From: Ruegeria sp. ANG-S4
GTDB lineage: Bacteria > Pseudomonadota > Alphaproteobacteria > Rhodobacterales > Rhodobacteraceae
Length of the DNA: 64,000 bases
Direction of reading: 5' to 3'
Assembly: GCF_000814005.1 (NCBI RefSeq)
Contig: NZ_JWLK01000001.1
Span: 1,178,001 to 1,242,000 of the forward strand
Numbering within the stretch: position 1 is the first letter of the stretch; every line of letters starts with the position of its first letter. Shown in pieces: positions 16,327-23,796 of this stretch. The translations under genes were made by a program, and so were the position numbers. The notes under the pieces are model-generated. The model saw only the letters and a program-made list of their open reading frames with translations, did no database searches and was not told the DNA's origin.

Positions 16327-17436
16327 TCAGATAAAGGGCACCGCGGTTACACGGGCCGAAAATTCCTTTGCGCCGACGGGGACATTTAAAGGCACGTTCG
16401 CATCAGCGAGATCGGATTGGATCAAACCGACGCCGATGGTCTTTGCAAGGCGCTTTGAGAAGGCGAATTCGCTGACAAATCCAACCGTCTTGCCATCGTA
16501 TGTCAGGGGTACTTGATGGCCGGGTGGGGTCGGATCACCTTGGATGAACAACCCAATCCGGGTCCGTCTCGCCCCCTCTTGAGCGATTGTTTCCAATGCG
16601 GCTTTGCCGACGAAGTCGTGACCCGAGGATAGATCAACAAGCTTGCCAATCCCCATCTCGAACGGATTTGCCCGATGAGTTTGCAGGCGCATATCCGCAC
16701 CGTAGGAAATCAACCCGCTTTCAAGCCGCTCGATGTCGTTAGGTGCACCGGGGCCGATCCCGAATTCCTCCCCGGCCTCTTTGACTTTGTTCCAGAGCCG
16801 TGTGCCGTGGGCACTGTTTTGCAGATAGAGTTCAAAACCGCCCTGTTTCGACCATCCGGATCGAGCGAGGACAAGAGGGATGCCATCAAGTTGAGTCTCG
16901 ACAAATCCAAAATAGGTGAATTCCCGGATGTGATCTCCGAACAGTTTCGCCACAACCTCCACCGCGTTTGGACCCTGGATAGCAAGGGGGGAGACATCGG
17001 GCTCGCTGACGCGCACGTCCCAGCCACGCTCGCGCCCGATGGCCGCGGCCCAAAGGTGAATGTCACTATCAGCAACGGACAGCCAATACCGTTTATCGCT
17101 TAACTTGAGCAGCACAGGGTCATTGATCAGCCACCCGTCGTAGTCGCAAAGCGGCACATACCGGCCCTGTCCGATACGGGTCTTGCTCAGGTTTCGGGGC
17201 GTCAGGTATTGGGCCAATCGACCTGCATCGGGGCCGCGAAGTTCGACCTGCCTTTGTGCCGCAACATCCCACATGACAACGCCATTGATCAGGCGGTCGT
17301 ATTCCGCCTCCGGCTCTCCGAAATGGCCGGGAATGAGCATGTGATTGTAGACAGAAAAGCTCTTTACACCGTCACGAACCGTTGCGTCGAAATATGCCGA
17401 TTTGCGTAAATTGGGCCCAATTCCGATGTGGTGCAT
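16327..17436 (-). CDS. DmdA-like tetrahydrofolate-dependent demethylase (GcvT/aminomethyltransferase family)
   Basis: A 369-residue GcvT-fold protein. It has several short stretches that I associate with dimethylsulfoniopropionate demethylase DmdA: VYNHMLIP, MWDVAAQRQV, YWLSVADSD, SEPDVSPLAIQGP, ARSGWSKQGGFELY and NDIERLESGLISYGADM. DmdA moves a methyl group from DMSP to tetrahydrofolate. ATG 17436 is chosen because AGGAG lies 9 bases upstream and the protein then begins HHIGIGPNLRKSAYFDATV; longer in-frame starts lack a site. The gene is single, facing the LysR gene. It may be true DmdA or a paralogue acting on another methylated osmolyte; the neighbouring MttB-like gene favours methylated-compound catabolism either way. 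Confidence 0.78.
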   Translation of the reverse strand: MHHIGIGPNLRKSAYFDATVRDGVKSFSVYNHMLIPGHFGEPEAEYDRLINGVVMWDVAAQRQVELRGPDAGRLAQYLTPRNLSKTRIGQGRYVPLCDYDGWLINDPVLLKLSDKRYWLSVADSDIHLWAAAIGRERGWDVRVSEPDVSPLAIQGPNAVEVVAKLFGDHIREFTYFGFVETQLDGIPLVLARSGWSKQGGFELYLQNSAHGTRLWNKVKEAGEEFGIGPGAPNDIERLESGLISYGADMRLQTHRANPFEMGIGKLVDLSSGHDFVGKAALETIAQEGARRTRIGLFIQGDPTPPGHQVPLTYDGKTVGFVSEFAFSKRLAKTIGVGLIQSDLADANVPLNVPVGAKEFSARVTAVPFI

Positions 17437-17908
17437 ATTGTGGTCTCCTGGCCAGTCTATCGTTTGGCCCTGGTCTGAGGGGGAAGTGGGCGCTTTCATT
17501 TGCAATCGCCGCCAATTGCTAACCAATAAGCTTCAAATTTGGCGGCGGTTCCAACTTGGATGTGTACAAAAAACGGAAGATAGATCGAGGGTTTCCCGTC
17601 AGCAAGGCGTTCTTTTGGGGGAGTCTGGGCACAGGTCTGCAACGGCCTGAGTTTCCTTGACTCGCAAACAAAAGCTTCATCCGGGTTCTATAGCACGTGT
17701 TCCATGCGTCTACATTTTTTGGTTGCGCAGTCGTGTTGGCCGCTTCCTCTGCAAATAATCGTAGGTGCTCGTCCAGCACTCTGCAAAATCCGCAGCCATT
17801 TTTATCTGTCGCAAAGCAGCGACACCTATGCGCGCCAAAGTCACAGCATCACGACCCGGTTGAGTTTGGTGTGGTTTTGCCTGACACCCCCAGTCGGATT
17901 CTCGGCTT
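17437..17908. other. Intergenic stretch without a recognisable gene
   Basis: The 472 bases between the DmdA-like gene start and the end of the next minus-strand gene contain only short open frames. The longest minus frame, 17519-17779, is 86 codons and shows no family features. I see no convincing terminator with a T-run. It must contain the promoter of the DmdA-like gene. Confidence 0.5.
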
Positions 17909-18712
17909 TCAGTTTTTACCAAGCCGGGCCGCTATTTCGACAGAGACCCGCGCCGTTAACGACGCCACAGAGCTTCGTTCCAGAACGAGCGGTGCATCCA
18001 GACTCGCAGGCGGAAAGAGGACCCAGGTTTGGTCTTCCGAATTCGTCATGACAGCGTAAGGTTGCGCATCCTGAACCGCGTTGTTGGCACAGTAGAGCAC
18101 AGAGAGCATGCCCGAAGACTTTGGCGCACCGAGCGCATTCGCAGAGGATGTGGCATCATTTTCAGAGGCACCCAGTGCAGTCAGCGAAGCGACGGCCTTG
18201 TCAATTTGCCCCTGTTCGGCGGATTGCCGAAGCTCCGAGAACGCGTCGAAACCGGCTTCAATCCGGGCCTCATCGTTCAAGGGGTTCAATGATGCGCCAA
18301 GGAAGGCGGCGCATGCGCCGGCGGCTGCGGTTATGTCGGAATAGGCGGTTGTTTCGAAACGACCATCCGCACGTCGCGTCAACCCGACAAAATTCTTTCC
18401 GGCGGCGTGGACCGTCAGTCTGCGCAATCCGTCGACCTCTTTACGTTCTGCCAACAGAACCAGCGATGGATCAACAAGGGCCAGAACATTGGACGCCAAG
18501 TCATCCGTAAAGTTCAGGCCCTGTTCCGCAGAACCGACAAGTCGACCTGCTTCGACCAGATGCGTTTCGCCCAAAACCAGCCAGCCTTCAGGGGCCGTCG
18601 CGTCCTCTGCCGCGGGCAAGAAATCGTTTTGGTCCCATCCGATAATCTCTTTCGCGCCTGCATAGGAAAATGCATACGCAAACTCGGACGGGTGCATGAA
18701 TTCAGATGCCAT
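17909..18712 (-). CDS. Unrecognised 267-residue protein, last gene of the PLA2-like module
   Basis: I do not recognise this family with certainty. The protein is soluble and acidic, with no signal peptide or membrane helix. It alternates predicted strands and helices: EGWLVLGETHLV, LALVDPSLVLLAERK, LRRLTVHAAGKNFVGLTRR, a central Ala/Ser-rich helical part (about 125-195), then a C-terminal strand pair around TWVLFPP. This pattern loosely recalls EspG-type secretion chaperones of actinobacterial ESX systems, but that is only a resemblance. It starts three bases after the stop of the PLA2-like gene, with GGAGC 8 bases before ATG 18712, so it is cotranscribed. An immunity, chaperone or adaptor role for its partner is an inference from this position. 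Confidence 0.75.
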   Translation of the reverse strand: MASEFMHPSEFAYAFSYAGAKEIIGWDQNDFLPAAEDATAPEGWLVLGETHLVEAGRLVGSAEQGLNFTDDLASNVLALVDPSLVLLAERKEVDGLRRLTVHAAGKNFVGLTRRADGRFETTAYSDITAAAGACAAFLGASLNPLNDEARIEAGFDAFSELRQSAEQGQIDKAVASLTALGASENDATSSANALGAPKSSGMLSVLYCANNAVQDAQPYAVMTNSEDQTWVLFPPASLDAPLVLERSSVASLTARVSVEIAARLGKN

Positions 18713-18715
18713 GCC

Positions 18716-19801
18716 CTAGCTCCATAGAAAGTTGGTCATACGTTTCAGCTTGTCACTGACCTGTGCAGGGGCATCCTTGCTGACCTGCACGACAGTCGGT
18801 TTGCGCTTTTCCACCACGGTTTCGGAAACGCGGCGGGCCGCATCTGTGATCGCCTCGGCAACTGCCAAGGCTGCCCCTTCAACACGGTCGATCGTCTTCT
18901 TGGCCTTGCTTTTGAAAGTTGCCAAAAGTCCGTCAATGTTCTCGGTCACGGCTTTTCGCGCCGATGCAAGACCATTTTCGACCTTCAGCACAGCCGCGTC
19001 GACGCGCCGTTCAATATACTCGTCTCCGACCTCCGCAACCCAGTAGGCGATGCCGCTGATCTGGCCGGACAAGGGGCTGCCGGTTCCCAAAATCTCGATA
19101 TCACTATCCAGGTAGTTATACCCGGGTCCTTCGTTGTGAAACGTGTGCAGGTATCCAGCAGCGTCATGCACGCAACCGTGCAGGGCGACCGGGTTGTCTG
19201 GGTCCAAATGCCCTGCATCGATGATACCGGGGATCAGCCAATTGCCCGGTCCGACCAATCCGCCCGTGGGGCTGAGCAGAGCGGCGAATACCTCATGGAT
19301 GCCAAAAGCATCCCCCAGAACCTTCCCAAACATAAACTGACCGCGCGATGCCATGAATTCGGGATGCTTGTCTTCGTCAAGATCCGACATGTCCTCATCT
19401 TTGGACTTTCCATTGGTATCCTGCTGTTTTTTGATGATCACAAACCGGCCGTAGTCGGCATCGAGTTGATCGGCCGTGGGCGGAAGGCCAATGATCACGG
19501 CAAGTTCTTCCATAACTTCGGCTCGGCGCGGCCCTGACAGGCCTTTGGCCACTTCGCGCATCAGTGCCTTGAGGTCGGAATTGCCCTCGCCTTTGTACTC
19601 GATTTTCGCCAGCGCCAACATGTAGTCCGAAGAAAACAGATCTTTTGTATCGCAGCGGGTCAGGTCCGTCTGCACCAACTCTTCGGGCGACAGTTCTCCC
19701 AAACGGTCATTTTCATCCGGGCTGATGGCGATTTTTCCCTTGGGCTGAAAACCCAGATAACGCCGGAGAAATTCGCTTTGCGGCTCATTTAACTGGGGCA
19801 C
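18716..19801 (-). CDS. Unrecognised protein with a PLA2-like GPGN...HD signature (candidate toxin/effector)
   Basis: A 361-residue cytosolic-looking protein with no signal peptide. The N-terminal 125 residues are helical with an EFLRRYLGF start, and a charged linker spans 126-148. The middle has LVGPGNW at 182-188 and, 24 residues after GPGN, the pair His212-Asp213 in GCVHDAAGYL. Phospholipase A2 enzymes of the parvovirus VP1 and polymorphic-toxin type use a GPGN calcium loop followed about 20 residues later by a catalytic HD and a tyrosine, which this resembles. A GPGYNYL stretch and GQISGIAYW follow. The tail (about 255-345) is one long charged/alanine helix region. GTG 19801 is preceded by GGAGAAG. 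It lies between two unknown proteins in one operon. Enzyme activity is inferred from the motif only. Confidence 0.75.
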   Translation of the reverse strand: MPQLNEPQSEFLRRYLGFQPKGKIAISPDENDRLGELSPEELVQTDLTRCDTKDLFSSDYMLALAKIEYKGEGNSDLKALMREVAKGLSGPRRAEVMEELAVIIGLPPTADQLDADYGRFVIIKKQQDTNGKSKDEDMSDLDEDKHPEFMASRGQFMFGKVLGDAFGIHEVFAALLSPTGGLVGPGNWLIPGIIDAGHLDPDNPVALHGCVHDAAGYLHTFHNEGPGYNYLDSDIEILGTGSPLSGQISGIAYWVAEVGDEYIERRVDAAVLKVENGLASARKAVTENIDGLLATFKSKAKKTIDRVEGAALAVAEAITDAARRVSETVVEKRKPTVVQVSKDAPAQVSDKLKRMTNFLWS

Positions 19802-19847
19802 TTACTTCTCCACATGGTTTGTGCGGCGTCAAATTTGCAGGAGTGGG

Positions 19848-21128
19848 TCATGCAACCACCCGCGCGATCTCGCCCAATGCCTTTCGTGCGGTTTTTGTGA
19901 CCGAAACCTTGGTGAATCCATTGTTGCTGTCGACATGTTTGAAGAAATCCGTGTCAAGCATGCTGCGATAGTCTTTGAGGATGCGGATCACCTCGGACTT
20001 GCTTTTTTCACGCGGCTTGCCGGCTTCTGATTTCACGACCGCCACCAGGGCCTTGTCCAATCGGTCATCCAGACTGGCTGTGCGTTTCGTCAATGACGGA
20101 ACATTCTTCAGGACTTTTTCAAACTGGGTATCCCCTTGGCAGACCTTCGCTATTTCTGATTGCAGCTTCTGCATTTCCGAGTTCATCACCGTTCTGGCCG
20201 ACTGCCAAGTCGCGCGGGCTTTGGCAAAGGGCTGCACTTCGGGGCTAACGTCCTCAAAACTCTGCGCATTGCGGAGCTTTTTTACCAAATCAACGATCCG
20301 GGGAACGGTTTGGAGGGCTGCTGAGTAATTCGGTTGATCGCCGTTTGCCTGTTCGTTGGCCGTGGCCCAAAGCTGACGCAGTTCAAGATACTCCGGGCTG
20401 TCCGAATGCGATTGACCGGAACGTTCCAAAACCTCTTCGACGGCAGGCTTGATTTTTGCGGCTTGGGCATTCCATTTGGCCGCGTCTGGGTCCGATTTAC
20501 TGGTACCGGGCTTCTGCGGTGCCTCCGAACCCTGAGCGGGTGCTTTTTCGAGTTTGGCCAAGGCTTGATCAAGCTTGTCAGCGCCCAATTGCGCCCGTTC
20601 GATATCACCTGCGTTGGCAAGCTTAACGATGCTCTTGAAAGGGGCCACCAACGGCGCTGCGGCTTCTTTGGGCAGGTCTTTGATCCGGTCCGAGATTGCT
20701 TTCAAACGCTCCAGCGTAGCCGCTTTTTCATTGGGATTGGTGCCCTGTTCTGCGCCTGATGCATCCTGGCTTTCTTGCGCATCGACATCCGAGTCCAGAA
20801 CAGTGCCATCGGCATCCACGATGACAACGTCCAGTTTGACCTTTTGCTTCTTTAGCCACCTTTTTAGGGTTTTTGCCATTGCGGGCACTTGCTTGTCGCA
20901 CCGTAGACGCATGACTGTTTCGGAAACGCTCATCTCACCAAAAGCGACTCTTTTGCCCGACCCTATATCCTTGGCCTCTTTGGCGATCGCCTTGGCAGGC
21001 TGTTTACGGTGCAGACCGAAATAATGGTCGTCCTTGGCTCCGGGATTGAAGGCAAAGGAAACCGGATTCTCTCTCGCGTGATTGACAAGTTTTTTGAGTT
21101 CCTTGCCTTCAACTTTGAACACGGGCAC
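19848..21128 (-). CDS. Unrecognised 426-residue, largely helical protein, first gene of the PLA2-like module
   Basis: I do not recognise the family. The N-terminal 115 residues look like a compact alpha/beta domain: VSFAFNPGAKDDHYFGLHR, then a GSGKRVAFGEMSV stretch, a PAMAKTLKRWLKKQ helix and a VKLDVVIVDADGTVLDS strand end. An acidic low-complexity linker (about 116-135) follows. The remaining 290 residues are predicted almost entirely helical, with Lys/Ala/Glu/Gln-rich segments suggesting coiled coil, interrupted by a Pro/Ser-rich stretch near 205-225. There is no signal peptide. The start is GTG 21128 with AAGGGG seven bases upstream. It precedes the PLA2-like gene by 46 bases on the same strand. 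A scaffold, carrier or adaptor function is possible but unproven. Confidence 0.75.
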   Translation of the reverse strand: MPVFKVEGKELKKLVNHARENPVSFAFNPGAKDDHYFGLHRKQPAKAIAKEAKDIGSGKRVAFGEMSVSETVMRLRCDKQVPAMAKTLKRWLKKQKVKLDVVIVDADGTVLDSDVDAQESQDASGAEQGTNPNEKAATLERLKAISDRIKDLPKEAAAPLVAPFKSIVKLANAGDIERAQLGADKLDQALAKLEKAPAQGSEAPQKPGTSKSDPDAAKWNAQAAKIKPAVEEVLERSGQSHSDSPEYLELRQLWATANEQANGDQPNYSAALQTVPRIVDLVKKLRNAQSFEDVSPEVQPFAKARATWQSARTVMNSEMQKLQSEIAKVCQGDTQFEKVLKNVPSLTKRTASLDDRLDKALVAVVKSEAGKPREKSKSEVIRILKDYRSMLDTDFFKHVDSNNGFTKVSVTKTARKALGEIARVVA

Positions 21129-21485
21129 AGCTTTCCCCTTTGATCAGACGCGTCCCCATTTGGGCGCGGGACGAGGTCGCTTTGTCAATGATGTTGTTCA
21201 CAGATATAAATGGTCTGTTGCAACCGGGATGATCTGACATGAGCGGCTTTGTCCCAAAAAGTTGAGTTGATGCGCGCCGCGTTTTTCATCTTTTCGCATT
21301 GAGGATCCGCAGGTCCAACCACGTTGGGACAGCGGCTCGTACGCGCCGAATTGTTTCAGCTTTTGGTCGCGCCGCCCGCAGCCAGAGCTAGGGTTTCTAG
21401 GAAAAGCCCCAATCAGTTCTTCTTCGGGCTTGCGGCCTCACATTGGTTTCGCCAGTTTGAAGCCGAACAACAATGAGGGCACAAA
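21129..21485. other. Divergent promoter region between the PLA2-like module and the M20 peptidase
   Basis: These 357 bases hold no gene I can support. They must contain outward promoters for the minus-strand module (start 21128) and the plus-strand peptidase (start 21486). The stretch around 21195-21215 is noticeably more AT-rich than its surroundings, but I cannot assign -35/-10 pairs with confidence. Confidence 0.5.
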
Positions 21486-22853
21486 ATGGGTTGGGCAGAC
21501 TACCTTGACACACATCAATCGCGCTTTGTCGAAGAGCTTTGTGAATTCATAAGAATTCCGTCCGTCTCAGCCAAACCCGAAAACGCTGGCGATGTGCGGG
21601 ATGCGGGTCAATGGGTGGTCGATCGTCTTGTTTCCGCCGGTATGGAAAATGTGCAGTTGATGGACACGGCAGGCCATCCGGTCGTCTGTGCGGATTGGCT
21701 GCGTGCGGGACCCGATGCCCCTACGATACTGATATACGGCCACTTCGACGTGCAGCCGGCAGAACCCTTTGAGCTCTGGACGTCGCCTCCGTTTGAACCG
21801 ACGATCCGCGGGGATCGGATTTATGGGCGTGGCGCAACAGATGACAAAGGCGCAATGCTGATACCGATCCTTGCTGCCGAAGCGCTGTTGGCAGAAACCG
21901 GAAAACTGCCCGTCAACGTGCGGTTTTTCTTTGAAGGACAAGAAGAGATCGGCTCGCCCGACCTGCCGCCTTTTATCGAGGCAAATCTCGACCGTCTTCA
22001 GGCCGACATGATTTTTTCGGCGGATGGCAGCCAGTGGGATACGGAAACCCCGCAACTGGTTCTGGGACTGAAAGGTCTTACTTCGTTAGAGATCACGGTG
22101 CAGGGCGCAAAATCTGATCTGCACTCCGGCCTGCACGGCGGGGGCGTTGCAAACCCGGCAATGGCCCTGGCGCAACTACTTGCCAGTATGAAGTCGCCCG
22201 ATGGGCGGATTACCATCGACGGCTTCTATGACGATGTCGTCGATTTGACCGATGAGGATCGCGAGGCGATCGCAAAAGTGCCGTGGGATGAGGCGGCTTA
22301 CCTGGCGCAGACCGGTGCCCCGTCGACGCTTGGCGAGCCGGGGTTCACAACACGTGAAAACCTTTGGGCGCGGCCAACGCTTGAGGTCAACGGTCTTACC
22401 AGCGGGTGGCAGGGGCAGGGCACCAAGACAGTCTTGCCCGCGGTCGCTTCTGCCAAGATCACCTGCAGGCTGGTGGCAAATCAGAACCCCGAGGCGGTCT
22501 TTGACTTGATCGCTGCCCACGTCGACGCGCATTGCCCGCCCGGCGTTACGGCAGAGGTGGCGCGGAACCCGGGCCGCGCGGATCCATTTCTTGTGCCTGC
22601 CGGGCACAACGCAACCGCAGTCGCGGGTCAGGTTCTGGAAGAAGTTTACGGAAAAGCACCATATAAAACTCGGGTCGGTGGCTCGATTCCGGTGATGTCG
22701 ACCCTTTTGGACGAACTTGGTCTGCACGCCGTCATGTTCGCGTTCGGGCATGAAGACGAAAATCAACACGCCCCGGATGAGTTCTTTCGCCTGCCGACGT
22801 TCAGGCGAGGGCAAACGGCTTATGCCAGACTAATGGAGCGACTGGGCGAATAA
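21486..22853 (+). CDS. M20-family metallopeptidase (dipeptidase)
   Basis: A 455-residue cytosolic zinc peptidase of the M20/M25/M40 group, close in layout to carnosine-type dipeptidases. The metal ligands are visible: His and Asp in IYGHFDVQP, the bridging Asp in GRGATDDKGAM, and the catalytic/ligand Glu pair in FEGQEEIGSPD. The dimerisation domain is inserted between about residues 205 and 360 (GAKSDLHSGLHGG to NPEAVFDL). The C-terminal ligand His lies in FGHEDENQHAPDE. A GAGGG ribosome site precedes ATG 21486. It stands alone, divergent from the unknown three-gene module; no functional link is implied. Confidence 0.92.
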   Translation: MGWADYLDTHQSRFVEELCEFIRIPSVSAKPENAGDVRDAGQWVVDRLVSAGMENVQLMDTAGHPVVCADWLRAGPDAPTILIYGHFDVQPAEPFELWTSPPFEPTIRGDRIYGRGATDDKGAMLIPILAAEALLAETGKLPVNVRFFFEGQEEIGSPDLPPFIEANLDRLQADMIFSADGSQWDTETPQLVLGLKGLTSLEITVQGAKSDLHSGLHGGGVANPAMALAQLLASMKSPDGRITIDGFYDDVVDLTDEDREAIAKVPWDEAAYLAQTGAPSTLGEPGFTTRENLWARPTLEVNGLTSGWQGQGTKTVLPAVASAKITCRLVANQNPEAVFDLIAAHVDAHCPPGVTAEVARNPGRADPFLVPAGHNATAVAGQVLEEVYGKAPYKTRVGGSIPVMSTLLDELGLHAVMFAFGHEDENQHAPDEFFRLPTFRRGQTAYARLMERLGE

Positions 22854-23029
22854 GGGTGATGTGCTCCGTTCCCGGGCAAATATGAAACGTGGGCGCGCAC
22901 TTGGCACTTCGCCTGTGGTTCTTTTACCGGGGACTGGCATAAATTCGCCGGGGTGCGGACAAGCCTCTTTTAATTTCTGTTCAGATCACCGAGAAGACTT
23001 GCGAGGTTTCGAAACGGCATACAAGCTTC

Positions 23030-23590
23030 TTGCAGAACAGCGCCAAAATAACGAACACGATCTGGCCGCGCTTGTCCGGCACAACCCGAATTGCGATAGC
23101 GTTCGGGCTGTTCAGTCTTCTCGCTGCCTGTGCCCAAAACCAAAACGAGATAGAGCTTGATCCAGAACGTCAAATGATGGCGTTGCGCGAAGTCTCACAA
23201 AAGCATGCGCGGGGACAAAGGGTTTGGTGCGTGCCCTATGCACGGGACCTGAGCGGTATCGAAATTCGCGGCAACGCCAAAGACTGGTGGGGCAAAGCGC
23301 GCAACCTTTTTCAGCGGGGCAATGAACCGGTTGTCGGTGCGGTCATGTCCTTTCGTGCAACGCGCGGAATGCCATTGGGCCATGTGGCTGTCGTGTCCGA
23401 CGTTGTTACCGAACGCGAAGTCATTGTGAACCACGCCAATTGGCACCGTAACAAGGTGTCATTGAAGATGGGCGTCAGGGACGTATCCAAAAACAATGAT
23501 TGGACTTTGGTTCGGGTCGAAAGCAATCCGGGCCGGTATGGCAGCTTCTACCCGGTGAACGGTTTCATCTATCCGAAAATCGAAGAATAG
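23030..23590 (+). CDS. CHAP-domain lipoprotein (putative cell-wall amidase/endopeptidase)
   Basis: A 186-residue protein with an N-terminal hydrophobic stretch and lipobox LLAAC, which would place lipidated Cys34 at the mature start and anchor it in the envelope. The rest is a single CHAP (NlpC/P60-like) domain with the triad Cys67 in VWCVPYAR, His118 in LGHVAVV and Asn137 in NHANW. CHAP enzymes cleave peptidoglycan peptide bonds or related amides. The protein is short, with no SH3 or LysM binding domain. It is a single gene downstream of the peptidase, convergent with the AMP-ligase gene. Substrate is not known. Confidence 0.85.
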   Translation: MQNSAKITNTIWPRLSGTTRIAIAFGLFSLLAACAQNQNEIELDPERQMMALREVSQKHARGQRVWCVPYARDLSGIEIRGNAKDWWGKARNLFQRGNEPVVGAVMSFRATRGMPLGHVAVVSDVVTEREVIVNHANWHRNKVSLKMGVRDVSKNNDWTLVRVESNPGRYGSFYPVNGFIYPKIEE

Positions 23591-23796
23591 CCGGTCTGTA
23601 CTTCCGTTCACGATCACCGGTAGCCGATGTCGCCACCATGGGTTGGAGCGAAGAACTCGCAACCCTGCTCGTGGACGGATGAAGCCCAACAGAACGCATT
23701 GATCCACTTGATATTCGGGAGCTTGAGCTGCGCGTTGATGCTTCCACCAAAGGCACAACATCTCGGACAATTTCTATTGCCCGGCCTGCAACGGCC

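Noticed and set aside
22861-23160. 99-codon open frame between the M20 peptidase and the CHAP lipoprotein
   Set aside because: It overlaps the lipoprotein gene in another frame, is Arg/Cys-rich and shows no domain.
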